A stretch of 64,000 nt of DNA, from NCBI RefSeq assembly GCF_036324505.1, contig NC_086354.1:8794795-8858794 (forward strand), read 5' to 3'. The position numbers and the translations under genes were made by a program. Below are positions 1-16,130 of this stretch, in pieces. The notes below the pieces were generated by a model, which saw nothing but the letters and a program-made list of their open reading frames with translations, made no database searches and was not told the origin of the DNA. This DNA is from Eleginops maclovinus (Eukaryota > Chordata > Actinopteri > Perciformes > Eleginopidae). Numbering within the stretch: the stretch's first letter is position 1; the number at the start of each line of letters is the position of its first letter.

Positions 1-128
1 TGTGTTGGAAGTTTTCTGTGTGTGCTGTGCGTGTCTTTGGGAAGCAGCTGGAAACTTCACAAAGCGAAGTGAGCCTCTAGCTAAGGCAGTCATCCACTAT
101 TAGTTTTACTGTTAAGACCATCAGACTC

Positions 129-130
<2 letters not shown>

Positions 131-189
<59 letters not shown>
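131..189. repeat. (CT)20-(AC)9 compound microsatellite
   Basis: Perfect CT from 131 to 170 switches directly to AC up to 189. Confidence 0.95.
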
Positions 190-1389
<1,200 letters not shown>

Positions 1390-1828
1390 CGCCCCAACAC
1401 AGCGCTGCTGCTCGTTCAGGTGCAAGAGATGGTCTGCTTTTTTGGTTGCCAGGCTCTCTGTATCTAGGTCTTTCTTTCTATTACTGTTGAGTCTCGCAAA
1501 ACTCCCCAAATATAATAAACGGACAGATTTTTTCCACATTTACCGTTCCCGCTGTTGACTGAAACTCTCAGAATGCAAAAAATGAAGACAAAATATAATC
1601 ATGGTCACTAAAAATAATTGGGCTTAACAAATGTGGAATTTCTAAACAAAGAGTTACACACCTGAGATTATACTAAATTATGTTAAAATAGAAAAGGAAA
1701 ATAGGTGCAGGATGGACAGACTACTGTGGAGGGATTGATGGATTGTTGAGCAGTTATTTCTATTTTGAAGAAGTTCCTATAAAAAGGCAGCTGCTGCTTA
1801 TTTTGAAAACGGCAACACTGTCATTTGT

Positions 1829-1989
1829 ATGTGTGTGTGTGTGTGTGTGTGCGTGAGAGACGTTAAGCAACATTAAAAAGCGAAAAATACAGGTAGGAGG
1901 AGAGCAAGCTTAACCGCTACCTTTTACACCTGTCAAGAGCCAACTCAACTGTGTTTATACAATATTTATATGTGGCACACACACATACA

Positions 1990-2038
<49 letters not shown>
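1829..2038. repeat. Short TG run and a 63-bp (AC)n array
   Basis: TG at 1829-1855 and AC at 1976-2038, the latter beginning with two ACAT-type interruptions. About 120 bp of unique sequence separates them, and they lie in opposite orientation on the plus strand. Confidence 0.9.
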
Positions 2039-2041
<3 letters not shown>

Positions 2042-2322
2042 TAAAGAGAAACAGGCGGCAGTTACAAACCAGCGGTTCAACAACCTAGCAGCAATTTTGT
2101 GTAAATTTCCTCTTAAAGAAACACAAACACACCCGGAGTCAGAGTTGTGTATATTGTGCAGCTATCATATAGTTATATAGTTGCTGTCAAAGCCACCGGC
2201 AATTATGACCATTAGGAGTCCCATCATGTCACTAGCTGTCCCTGTGCTGCCCCCCCCCCCGCGCCTCCCCAGTCCTCCCTCTCGGGGCCCAGACCCTATA
2301 ATCTAACCTCACTTTGCTCCCA

Positions 2323-2373
2323 TCACACACCACACACCACACACACACCCACACCCACACACACACACACACA

Positions 2374-2429
<56 letters not shown>
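2323..2429. repeat. Degenerate-to-perfect (AC)n array
   Basis: The left half carries ACC variants (CACACCACAC units); the right half is pure AC. A C10 homopolymer precedes it near 2251. Confidence 0.93.
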
Positions 2430-4247
<1,818 letters not shown>

Positions 4248-4792
4248 GACAGCTCACCACCGGGTTTTCTACACGCTGCTGGACACCAAATCCCTGCTCA
4301 TGTGTGTGAGTGAGAGAGCACGTGCCAGTATCTGGTGTATCATGCTGTGAGCACTGAGCAAAGACATCAGTGTACCGCTGAGCCCCTCACAGAGCTAATT
4401 CATCACACACACACATAAAAAGCAGATATTACAGCGGACGGTTTCCCTACATTATGACATTGGGTATGGTTTTCTGTGCGAGGAAGCTAACAGTTTGCAA
4501 CTCTTGATTGTTCTTTAAAGGGACAAGTAACAAAAGAACAAAAACGTGGAGAGAAATGGGAATTGCAAAGATAAAGTACAGGAAAGGAATAGGGGACAAA
4601 AGGAGCCCTCCTGACTTTCTATTGATGCTGCTTGTTTAAATAAAACTATCACAGATGGTTCTTTAAGTATAGACGAGTGGAGTCACCCACCCGGCATATG
4701 CACTGACAGTCTGTCTGTCTTTATTCAAACCTTTTTTTTTTTTTTTCATTCCACTTCTCCGTTATGGGGCTTCCCAACCACTTTGGGAAGGA

Positions 4793-4813
4793 GGGGGGGG
4801 GGGGGGGGGGGGG
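4793..4813 (+). repeat. Poly-G tract, 21 G
   Basis: Uninterrupted G run downstream of a T run at 4733-4746. Confidence 0.95.
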
Positions 4814-7800
4814 AGGACACGCAGAGTAGGAAGAGCAGGATGGATAGATTGTGAGTGAAGAGAAAGGCTGGAGGGATGGTGTCGAGGTGATGGAGGAGGG
4901 TGTAAATGCAGCAGCAGTCAGTCAGTCCGTCAATGGTTTGGAGAAGAAGCCAACACAAAAGCGGTTGATGTGTGTGGCTCTTTTCAAGGCTGGTGTTTTT
5001 GTGTGTGTGCATTGGTAATGTGTATGTGTGTGCTGGTGGGGTGGAACTGCCCCTTTTTAAGGGCTAGCTTGGGGTCGGGTGTGGGGGGGGTTGACAATGG
5101 GGTGGAGGGTTGGGTGCATTAAGCTCCCTTATAGCAAGCTGAGAGCAGTCACCGAGCCAAGGGGCTGGTCATTTCGCTGTTTTCACTGAGGGGGGAAAAG
5201 GAGGGGAAGAGGCGGGTGGGGTGGGGTCTCTGTGGTGACAATTTCCACCTCTTCTTTTCTCCAACCATTCTTGTGCTTCTCCAGAGGCTTTTCTTCAGGG
5301 TTAATACAGCCTGCAGCGGAGAATGGCATGGGGTGGCTTGGTGGAGGGGAGCACTTTAAGGCCAAAACGAAAAACCCCTCCAACCCAGAAGGCTTTTATG
5401 ACTATCAAAAACTGTTGGAGCACTTCAACTCCGCGGAAGTTAGACTGAGAGAAAAACACTGGGGATGTAGTATTTAGTTATTTTCTCTGTCTTTGCATTT
5501 ACATACAGTGTGAGATTAAGGAGATGTTGGAGGGCAAGTAAACAGACTGAAAAATGGAAAAAGAAAACACAAATAATAAAAAAATAACTTTTTCTATCGA
5601 CCACAAGGAAGCAAAATGTCCCAGCACAGACTTAAGAGTAAAGGATTTATCGTAGCAGCAAAACTTAAAACAAAGACATTACATTAAGCAATAAATGTAT
5701 ATTGAAATATCAGAAAGCCCCATCATTGACAGGATATTATAAAAGTAATGAGAACAGTTTGATAAATAAATGAATACATAAATTGTAAATATAGTTTTAT
5801 TACTTTCATTATACCACTAAAAAGTTGGTTAAACAAAGAACCATGCTAATGCTAGCAAAGCTAACTAGCTAATTACAAGTTGACCTGAACTTAGAAAGAT
5901 ATTTCTGAGGATAGAAATATTGCGTGCAGCATTCGATAGCTTACATTGTTAGTTTTAGCTTGATGGCTAAAATGTTTTGGATTTTACGCAATGATAGGGG
6001 CATAAAAGTTTTAATATTTTTAAATATTATCCATCTAATGCTACTTGGAATGAGTTACACTAACAAAGTATAGCATCTTATGCTAACACCTAGCCATAGT
6101 TTCTCTGCCAAGAACCAGTTTATTTTGAGGAGATTTATAAAGTATTTATTTGTTGTAGTATGTTGTAAGTGTGATAAAAAACACTCTCATTTTAAAAGTT
6201 TAAATAAAAACAATGAATGACTAGTATTGTATATTGAAAGTTTCCCAAAACTGCTCCGATAACTTATTTGGTTGATGTCATGGAATGTTCATGTGCCTGT
6301 GGAGCACTGGTTGAAGAGAGCAGAGTAACAAAAGCAATGGACGCAGCTACAGTGAGAGAGCGAGAGTAAAGGATAGGATGAAAGCTGTCTCCACTTTAAA
6401 GTGGATTAGGGGCACACAGTTCTGAAACAATAGGAGGTGAAAAATCAAATTAGGCCTCCCAAAACATCAAACGAGGGAGGCCGGGAATAGCTAAGCTTCC
6501 TCTGTCGCTAATCTGTTGACTCAATGTGAACGATACACGCTGCTATTCACCGCTGAAGACAAGCTGTTCTGCTTCTCTTCGCCTCTGTGTGCTGTGTTTG
6601 ACTTCTTCTCTCATCTGCCGCTCTTTTTTTTTTTCTACTTCTTGCTTCTGTCTGCTTTTGAGTGTTTGGCTTCAAAGGCCCGGGGGCTAAAGTACAGCTG
6701 AATATCAAGCGAGCAAAAGTTGACTGCTGAAGAAGATATTATTTGAGTTTTGTTCCATCATGTCCATCATGTCCTGCGTGGTATTGTGTGTCCTTCGGTC
6801 CTGCTCTGCTTTTTTTATTTTTTAACTTTTTAAGCTTTTTAAAAATCTGCTGCCCTGTGTTATTTTTATTTTCCTGCTGTCATTTTTTCTTGTCAGGTTT
6901 CCTCATTGTACATATTTATATTCTCTACCCTGTCATCTTTTTTCTTTTCATGTCTTCCTGTCAGTCGTGCCCTCCCTCTCCTCTGATCTGACTTCAGAGG
7001 AAGGAAACTTGCATACAAACATTCATAATAAGTCCACACGAAAATCACAGATCTAAGTTCTGTGGCCCATAAGTTATGTTTGGCTGAATAACCCTCGGGG
7101 GGAAACAAAAGAGGCGAATGGCAAAAGCCCAAAAGAAAACAAAAATAGCTAAAGAAAAATAACGATGGTCTAACTTTAAAATCCACCTCTGAGTTTGTTT
7201 ATTTTGAATCCTGTGAGACTCCTTGTGTATTTTTGCTCTCATTTGTATCAAACCACATTTTATTTTCAACCCAACAATACCTCAAATAAAGTAAGTTGGC
7301 CAGTCAAACTAACCAGACTAGTTACCAGCTGGTGTATATCCAGTATTAAGACCCTTCATTGCACACTCACTGTCTACATCTGGATTCTACGGCAATGGAG
7401 TTTCCTTACAGAATGACTTTCTCTCCCTCGACCCCTCCCACAGTTCCCAGTAAAGAAGAAGAATGCCCCAGCAGCGATGCATGTTCCATTGTTCACGCTC
7501 TGCCTCCAATTTGCTCTCCACATTCTGCGGCCTCGGCCGAGACGTTACGCCGGCTTAAGGGACAAATCGCACACACAAAAAGGGAAGAGAAAGAGAGAAA
7601 GACAGAGGTGGTGGGGGTGTCAAGGAAAAGATATGGAGGGGGAGGAAGAGGTGGGGGGAGAGCTAACCCTCTTCACAGCAATGCAATTATGGTCTGCATT
7701 TGAAGCCGGCTGTTTTTTTTGTGGAAGCCTCTCTCCCTCCGTCACTCTCTGTACTTTAGCGGCAAAGCTAATAGCCATAGCCGCAGCAATTTCTACGGTA

Positions 7801-9296
7801 CATGACATTAACATGGTAGCGTGTCGCCGACAAAGGGAGGCATTCAAAGGGACTTAGAAAAGAGCAGTGGTTTCGCCTGGTTAAGTAGGCCTCAACCTGC
7901 CAAGACGGCCCGACAGACAGACAGCTAGTGTGTTTATTACCAGAGCCACCTAGGGAGAGGAGAGGATGAGCTAACGGAGAGCAAAGAGCAATAAGTCACA
8001 CAGAGAAAAGCAATAACTTCCTATTTGCCATAGGGTCCGCGCTCTTGGCCCTGTAAATATGCATGGCTAAAACGTAGTCGCATGAGTGAAGGAAACCCTA
8101 GCCTCAACGTCTGCAAAAGAATGCAGACAGTGACGCAATAAAACAACCCTATACGGGGCAATAGCACGCTAAATATGATTGGGGTTCGTTTTACGTATGA
8201 TGTAAAAGTTCTACACATAGCTGGGACCACCAACCAGGACAGCTGCAGTTTAAGAGATCATACATGTTATGGGAGGAACCATCTATGTTGCTACTGTGTG
8301 TGAGGAACAGGTGGCCATTTTTTATAATTTGACACACAGTAGCAATGATTTTCTTTTACCCTGATTGATTTGAGTGGGCATGTGTTTGCCTTAATGATGG
8401 ATTCTCCACGGGCCTTGAGATGGAAATAGAGTAACATTGTGCCACATATAATCCCTAACACACATACATGCAAAAGTACTGTATCATTTAAAGAAGTATA
8501 CATAATCTCAGCTTCATGCTAATAGTTTGTCTTGCATGTTGCTGATTTATCATGAAAATGAATAAAGGTTAACAATTAATTGGAGTTTTTCATAATTAAA
8601 GTTGATTTCCTCTTAGAAACCTCTTACTCTACCATCCCTATGTAGTTCCTATGGTACCCAAAAGTTACTGTGCTTAACGGTGTATACGTGTTTAAACTAT
8701 TAAGTCATTATTATGATATTCCTCTAAGGATTTAAAGTTTGTATGTGAACTTTGTACGGCATCTTCCTAAAGATTTATGACAGGATTAGCTTGCTTAGGT
8801 CTATATTTGCATTAGTAATGGTCTCTATCCCTGAAACACAAACACAAAGTCACACAGTCTGCGCAGGATGTGTGAGGTTAAAATGGGGAGATGAGCAGAA
8901 GGCAGAGTTAGTCAGTGGCCGTGGGTTTGACACAAAAGACGTTTCCAAAAGAAAAAAGTTGGAAGGCACAAAGAGGAGAAAGAAACGACGGAGCAAAACG
9001 GCTGCCCGGGCACACAGGAGGAGGAGGAGGCTAAAAGCGAGGGTAAACTCCCACATTCATACACGCATACACAACAAGGGAACCCCCGCTCCATTCAAAA
9101 GACCATCTGTGGCTTGAAATGGATGAGCGTTGAGTGCGCTTAAAACATTTCTGCTTTAATTCTCCGGAGCAGGCGGAGCACAGAGGGGAGGAAGGGAGGA
9201 GGAGAGGGAGGCAGGCGTGAAAAAAGGTCCTGCTTCTGCGCCCAATCCCTTCTCTTTTAAAAGAGCGGAGACCGTAAACAAATGAGATACAGGGAG

Positions 9297-9300
<4 letters not shown>
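4814..9300. other. Unique intronic sequence with G-rich and GCTA-rich patches
   Basis: G-rich sequence at 5030-5230, then AT-rich sequence. The stretch 5840-6110 repeats GCTAA/GCTAG words (TGCTAATGCTAGCAAAGCTA), possibly an old interspersed repeat. A plus-strand frame at 5232-5477 (81 codons) follows a pyrimidine tract but matches nothing known to me. No gene is called. Confidence 0.45.

Positions 9301-9371
<71 letters not shown>
9301..9371. repeat. (TG)35 microsatellite
   Basis: Perfect TG, preceded by a GAGAGAG stretch. Confidence 0.96.
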
Positions 9372-9372
<1 letters not shown>

Positions 9373-10057
9373 TGAGGGCCCCTATAACATAGGGCCACCT
9401 ACACAAACCAAATTACACGGGGCGAGTTGGACAGACACAGTTATTTTGTTAACAAAACCACTCTGAAATCTGGCATTAGCGACACACAGAGTGACTAACC
9501 GGGACGGACGTTAAGGGCCAGTTTAGGAAATCCACCATGTCCCACTTGTTAGGAAAATACACGGTCAATGCTTTTAATGCCAAATTAGCACAAAATCCTT
9601 TTAGCTTTGGCTACAACTTTTCAAAACAGTTAAGTGATAAGTGATTTATCTAAAATTCATTAAGTGCGGGATTTTATTACATTATTTTTCCAAAAGAGCA
9701 TTACACTGTTGAAGTCCTGTTGAAGTGATATTATGCTTATTTTGAATCACAACGTTTGTGTTAGTTGATAGCAGTTATATAATATTGCCATTGAATAATT
9801 ATGAATTTAGAATTTATTTCCATGATTATTTCAGGGGATTTTTCCTTCATATATTTAAAAAAAAAGGATAATGTTAAAATAATGTTAGGTCTCTTCAGAT
9901 TCTTTTTTAGCTTATTGTAATTTAAATTAACTAATTATGTAAACAAATGTTAAAAGATTTGCCTCAATATAATTCAACTAAACTTGGTTCTTCCTCTAGT
10001 CGAGTCTCCACCCACCGCCCCTCTCCGTGTTGTTGTCTCCCTCTCTCCAGATTGAGT

Positions 10058-10375
10058 GCCTCCAATTCATTTCCGACCCCCTCCGTGTCAATTAATTAAG
10101 TGCACGCTTTTCTTTGGCCATGCACGCCAATTAGCATGAGATAAATATGCATTAGTCGAATTATCTCATCTTGTCGTTTACCCCCCCTGCACCTCCTGCT
10201 CTGGTGTTAACGGTAATTTGCATCACGAGGACTTTTAAATGCGTGTTAATTAGGCCCAGGTATTAGGGTCCTACCTTGATACGGGACCCGAGGAACGTGT
10301 TCGAGTCCTTTTTACAGCAAATGGGAACCTGACACATTTTAATTAAAGGGTATTAATCAATTGGAAGGGAGTTGT
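10058..10375. promoter_or_regulatory. Candidate conserved enhancer block A
   Basis: Repeat-free and dense in homeodomain cores (CAATTAATTAAG near 10089, CCAATTAGC near 10127, TTAATTAGG near 10246). It contains an exact POU octamer ATTTGCAT at 10216-10223. The composition is what ancient developmental enhancers show; conservation itself was not tested. Confidence 0.4.
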
Positions 10376-10859
10376 TTGCATGGTGTAGGAGCATATGGGC
10401 AAAGCAAAACCATTGTTAGATATTTTTTTTGCAAATCAGTTACGATAACATTCAGGGGGAACAGTAGAACGAGAAATAACATTGTGTTTTTTTCAAATAT
10501 ATTCCAAGGACATGGGGGCGTTTTAATCATACATTTTCAAACATAGAAGCAGTATAATACTATCTGCCCTCTTGTAAAACTGAAAAATGTGATCTCTTTC
10601 AATAACATGATGCCAATAGCCTTCTTCAAACTTCCTGCAAGATAATCAAATAATGGGCCTAGAAGTCGATTTTCTCTAATAGGCGTAGGGGCAATTCAAA
10701 CGATAGACTTCATAGCATTACATCACTCACAGAGCACTCTGACAAGCCATTTACTGACAATGAATTACCTCACTGCCCATAAAAACTAAACTAATGTGAA
10801 ATATCACATATTTTAATCAACTTGGAGGAGGGGGAAAAAGTATTGCTCTTCTCAAATAT

Positions 10860-11165
10860 TTGGACCGAGGCCGGACATTTTGGTGGCTGGCCTTAATTAA
10901 ATTAACGTGGGACCACATTTGATTTGTGCCCATTAAAAAACTCAGAGCTTTATGGCGTGATTCCTAAAAAGTATCACAAGAGGTTAACGACTTGTAGAAA
11001 AGGACTGTGCGGGCTTTTTTTAATTACGTTTGGACAGTGTTTTATTGTCCAAAACTAAATCCAGGAAACTGATTTTTCAACAGGTTCCTCTGGTGCGCCT
11101 CGGCATTAAATCAAAAGAGGATCGTCTAAAGGACACGGGGCTTCATTTAGTGTTTCCGTACAACT
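10860..11165. promoter_or_regulatory. Candidate conserved enhancer block B
   Basis: Unique, motif-rich sequence including CTTAATTAAATTAACG near 10891 and TTTTAATTACG near 11017, with a GGACA...TGTCC inverted pair at 11032-11050. It lies 0.5 kb from block A. Confidence 0.35.
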
Positions 11166-11194
11166 AAGTGAGGAGAGGAAGAGTGCGATGGATC

Positions 11195-11209
11195 GGGGGG
11201 GGGGGGGGG
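11195..11209 (+). repeat. Poly-G tract, 15 G
   Basis: Uninterrupted G run ending block B's flank. Confidence 0.95.
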
Positions 11210-12348
11210 AACCTACTACATTCTCTCTCACACATATACACACAGCAGAGAGAGCAGTCCCAAAGGGAACTTACTCTTAAAGAAATCAATTATCTCTAGA
11301 AGAAACTAATAACATTTTAGAAAGATAGATACTGCGGAGATAAGTTGCTATAGGAGTAATATCATTATACTGATTTATTATGTACTATGGAGTGACACAC
11401 GATCAAATCATTTAGCAATGTTAGAGCAATACCAGTGAAGGCCTATGACTAAACATAGTTTGACTGTAATATTTTGAGATATTTAAAAATAGTTAAATTA
11501 GGACCCTGGTTATTACATTTTTTGTTGTCAGAAAATGAAATCAAAAATAAAAATAAATCATGGATCCAAGCCCATTTGTTTTCACTGAGAACAAAAAACA
11601 TTGTTACTTATATGTCTTTTTATCTGTCTAATGTTTAGTAATTTACTTTAAATTGCTAGGGACTGTAGTGTTTAGAAAATATAACTCATAGTGGAATAAA
11701 ATATGCATTTATTGGAGGCATTTGTGAGTATTTACACAATTGTGATGAATGTTGGATTGTTTTTAAATAAACTACAGCCCATTTATTCATCACAAAGTTG
11801 TCACAGAAGACAATACTTTAACAAGAACCATTATTAATCTAGTTTTGAGGTTTTGCAGTTGATTTTTGTTGTAAGACCAATATGCTGTTGTAAGACATTT
11901 ATAAAGAAAAGGAGCTGTAAATGATTTAGCTTTGACCCAATTTTATTACAGACCTCGCATTGGACAGGATTTTCTGACAGAGGAAGAGCGAGAGCTTTAT
12001 GAAGTCCAACAAGAACTAAAGTATCTGTTTCTGATGGAGCTGCTCTGCTGAGCACTAAATTCTCCCACGTAACAAAGCCTGAATGGCTGAGAAAGAAAGT
12101 GCAGTGTGGTGTCAGTGTGTGTGTGTGAGAGACCTCTTGTTTCTTGACCTCCGCAGCCCTCGGTCCAAGCCGACCTACTCAGACACAAGCTGACAGGACC
12201 TCCCACCCTCTCTCTCTCCCTCTCTATATCAATTATCATTTGTCCAGATTGAGCATGCATCATCTGCCTCAACTTTAGGGGACGCACTCACTCAAAATGC
12301 AAATTTCAGGTCCACCATTTTTCTTGATGAGCGACTTGTCACTTGGTT
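11210..12348. other. AT-rich unique intronic sequence
   Basis: No coding frame, transposon end or long repeat seen; a short CT run near 12210. Confidence 0.5.
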
Positions 12349-12369
12349 TGTGTGAGTGTGTGTGAGTCT

Positions 12370-12450
<81 letters not shown>

Positions 12451-12530
12451 TCTGTGTGTGGGTGTGTGTGTGAGTGTGTGTGTGTGTGTGCGTGTGCGTG
12501 TATGTGTGTGCGTGTGTGTGTGTGTGTGTA
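12349..12530. repeat. Interrupted (TG)n array, about 180 bp
   Basis: A pure TG core is flanked by TGAG, TGGG, TGCG and TATG variants, a pattern of an ageing microsatellite. Confidence 0.95.
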
Positions 12531-13022
12531 TTTCTGTTACAAGCTTGTTAGCTTTATCAGCTTTCCCTTTCCAAACCTTTATTGAGTGCCTTGTGCAAAG
12601 TGATTCAGACCCCCAAAACTGCAGTAAAAGTGCCTTGCTCAAATGCCTTAACTTAAAAAGGGAAACATTTCTATGGTGTTTCTTTTTTATTTCACACATT
12701 TAGCAAACAATATATGTTTTGACTAACAAAGTGGTGCCTGATCATGGAGAATCATGACATATCATGTTAAGTAAAACGTGTCCTGAAGTATTAAAGATCG
12801 TGGAAGAACAAAAATAGACAGAGCACGGAAACTGGGAGGTGTTGGGTGGACAGAGCAGAGGGGATGGGTCAGTGTGTGTGTGTGGGGGGGAGTGTGAAAG
12901 GCTGAAAGAGGAGTGCTTGACGGAAGCTGAATGCCACCACCCAGTAGGCCGTGAAATCAGAAACCCTTGCCAACAAGACAGCCACCCGCACACCAGCCAT
13001 CGCTCAGTGTGTGCGTGAGAGT

Positions 13023-13026
<4 letters not shown>

Positions 13027-13053
<27 letters not shown>

Positions 13054-13191
13054 GTTCAGGGCTCGTCTAGGGAAAGCGCAGTCATGCAAGGTATCGCCCA
13101 GCTTCTCCTCTGCTATCTCCTGTCCTCGATGCCACTTCATGTCCATCTTGCATGTGTGTGTTCGTGTGTGTGTGTGTGTGTGTGTGTGTGT
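13027..13191. repeat. Two short TG arrays
   Basis: TG at 13027-13053 and 13153-13191, separated by about 100 bp of unique sequence. Confidence 0.92.
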
Positions 13192-13810
13192 ATTTTCTGT
13201 CTTAAGTTAGCCTATCGTTCATTAATGACTTATCATTTAGGAAGATCATTTGTTGTTATAAAGATTTTAAAAGTGAAGAAAGTGTCTTGCCTTAAAAAAA
13301 GTAGGCTCAATGCAGGGACAAACTTGAGTGTTTTACTCACTTATAATGCTCTTAAAATAATTGTACACAACCTGATATTGCATATAAACAATGATTGTAT
13401 ATCTGAGCATATTTCATGTTCAAGCAATTAAAAAAGTCTAAAAACTAGTGAAAAAATTCCCACCATATAAACTGTAAGAGTTTAAGTTGATCTTAAACAT
13501 AGTAGGCTCATTTAGAGACACAGTTCTCAAAAACATTAAACAAATATATAAAAATAAAAGGGAAAAAGGTTGATGTAAACCCTTTTTCTTCATTGTTTTA
13601 AAGCATAACAGTGTTTTGCTTACATGTGAAGTTTATTTAAAACTAAATCCCTTTTTTTTCCTTCTGTGAAAAACAACGTGTTGTGAAAACGTCCCCCCCC
13701 TCTGTCTTTTCTTTCTCCCTTAACAAACTCTCCTCTTTCCTTGGTGTCTCGGTTAGCGGGCCTGATTACCATGCTGCCGGTGACTTTTCCCCTCTTGTCT
13801 CACTCTCACT

Positions 13811-13843
13811 CTTTCTAAAGGGTACTTAATAAAATTCTGAGTC
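13811..13843. repeat. Duplicated segment, copy A
   Basis: TAAAGGGTACTTAATAAAAT lies within a 33-bp segment that recurs at 14003-14036. Copy A is followed at once by a TG array. Confidence 0.85.
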
Positions 13844-13852
13844 TGGTCTTCA

Positions 13853-13967
<115 letters not shown>

Positions 13968-14002
13968 GATGGAAAGACTTTTGCCTTGTTTTGTCTCTCT
14001 CT

Positions 14003-14036
14003 CTTTCTCTAAAGGGTACTTAATAAAATCTGAGTC
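14003..14036. repeat. Duplicated segment, copy B
   Basis: Matches copy A except for one deleted T and a CT insertion; the copies are offset by about 193 bp. It is followed by a CA array in the opposite orientation to copy A's TG array. Confidence 0.85.
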
Positions 14037-14074
14037 CTGTGCCGCCTTGTCACAAAAGCAAGGCACGTCTCTCT

Positions 14075-14205
<131 letters not shown>

Positions 14206-14338
14206 GCGTCCCTTAATTTCCATTAGATAAAAGCAACGCAGAGCTTTCACAAACTAGTGTCTGGGGCTGCAGTTCATTCTCACTCCAATCTGCCAAAGTA
14301 TATAGTTTAGCCTGACAGAGTGACAGAGAGAGAAAGAC

Positions 14339-14358
14339 GGGGGGGGGGGGGGGGGGGG
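14339..14358 (+). repeat. Poly-G tract, 20 G
   Basis: Uninterrupted G run after GACAGAGAGAGAAAGAC. Confidence 0.95.
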
Positions 14359-15834
14359 TTTATTTAGCATTTCTTACCCATATTTCACTAATTACATTTT
14401 TTTGCCTGATCCTTTATTACTAACTACTGTACTGAAGTACAGAAGTAATAAAATGCCAACTGCTTTTGTATTTTACATTGGGAAATTATTACGGAGACGC
14501 TTAGCATTGCTGGTAGAGGAATTATCCTACACTTGACAGTTAGAAGTGAAAAACCAGAGTCAAGGTCATTCAAAGTCAGTTAAATTTGGCAGGAAAAGTG
14601 TATAAAAAGGTTCACATTTTTGTCTTTTTATCGTCAAATAATTATCTATCTTTTCTAGATATTTTTGTACACAATTAGTCATTTAAATGTTTCTCTCTTT
14701 TGATTAAAACTGGGCATTTGAGTAATGTATGGTCCAGTTAATTCATTAATATGTATTTTACTATATATACCTTAAATTGTTATAATTACACTAAGGGTCA
14801 AGATCTATCAGCATACACAAACGTGATATGAACGGCTGTCTATGGGGATTCCTAAACTAAAAATAATCGGAATATTTAAACATTTCCAAGGGGAGGGGGG
14901 GCATGTACTGGCACTTGTCAGACACGTTTCCCAGACCTGGCAGAAAGAAGAAAAATGTTTATTCTGTAGCTCTCTAATCATTTAGGGAGTTAGGGATTCA
15001 TCTGTAACTACCAAATATGGGCTCTCTCTCTCCCTGCTGCAAGACTAATGGCTTTAGCATTAATGAAAGTCTTTCTTTCCCAGGATGAGAAATTAATCAA
15101 AGATAGAGAGGGAGAAGGAAGATATTAAAAGTTTAACTGGGGCTACGTAATTAATTACCCTCTCAGAAAGCATTTGGCAAAGATAAACTCTTTCGAATGA
15201 AGATTTCCTTGCTGCTTATACACTGTCCGGACGAGTACATCACACAAAGGAAGGATCATATGCGGAAGAAAGATGAAAGAAACGAAAGAGCATTTATAAA
15301 CTGGAGAGTGGCAGCAAGGAAGGAAGGATTGGAAGAAAAAGATAGCAAAGGAAAAAGCCAAGAATGGTCAGACATGTCTTGCCTTCCAACACATACTTGG
15401 CAATAGACCTGTATCTGACGAGGAAGTATAAGAGGAAGTTGGGAAAATAGTAAAAGTATTTAAATGTGAGTGAGTGAAGGAGACAAACGGGGAACGGAGA
15501 AGGAGCTAAGTAGCAACAAAGTGCTTTTGAAGTAAGGAGAACAAAAATGAATTGGGGGATTAAGAGAAAGACAATAGGAAAAGAAGAAAGGGAAGGAAAC
15601 CAAGAGGAAGTGGCAAAGAAAGGAGAACAGTTGAACCATAAAAAATGAAATAAATGGTGGGAAATAAGAGATAGAAGGAATCAAATCTGAGAGAAATGAA
15701 GACAAGAAGGTAAAAAAAGTCAAAGTAAAGCGGTACAGATACTTGAAGAAGGAAACCTCTCCTCCTCTCCTTCCTATCCTCTTCCTGCTGACAACCATCC
15801 TCCCTGTGTCTTCCTCGCCTCCTCACTCGCTCAT

Positions 15835-16130
15835 CCTCCCCTCACTGTTAAATTATTCAGGGCCACTTCTGCAGCATGCTTGATTAAGTTTTCATTTCTG
15901 CAAATTACCATTCGGAAATGCGCCGCGCTACAGAATCACATAACCACTACAAGCTGCGAGACTGTTTACCTGCTGTTGTACGGAGAGAGGGGAAGATATG
16001 CAAAGAGAAACAAAGGCACCATAAATGATTGCATTATACCTTAATCATTTCTTTGTATTGTTTTGATCAGTGCTGTAAACCACTTTGTCAACACCGGTAA
16101 TTCTGCCACAGTCATGCCGCCAAAGCATCT
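15835..16130. promoter_or_regulatory. Candidate conserved block C
   Basis: Repeat-free sequence with CpG-containing words unusual for this intron (CATTCGGAAATGCGCCGCGC near 15910) beside TGATTAAG and CAAATTACC homeodomain-like cores. Conservation is inferred only. Confidence 0.3.
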
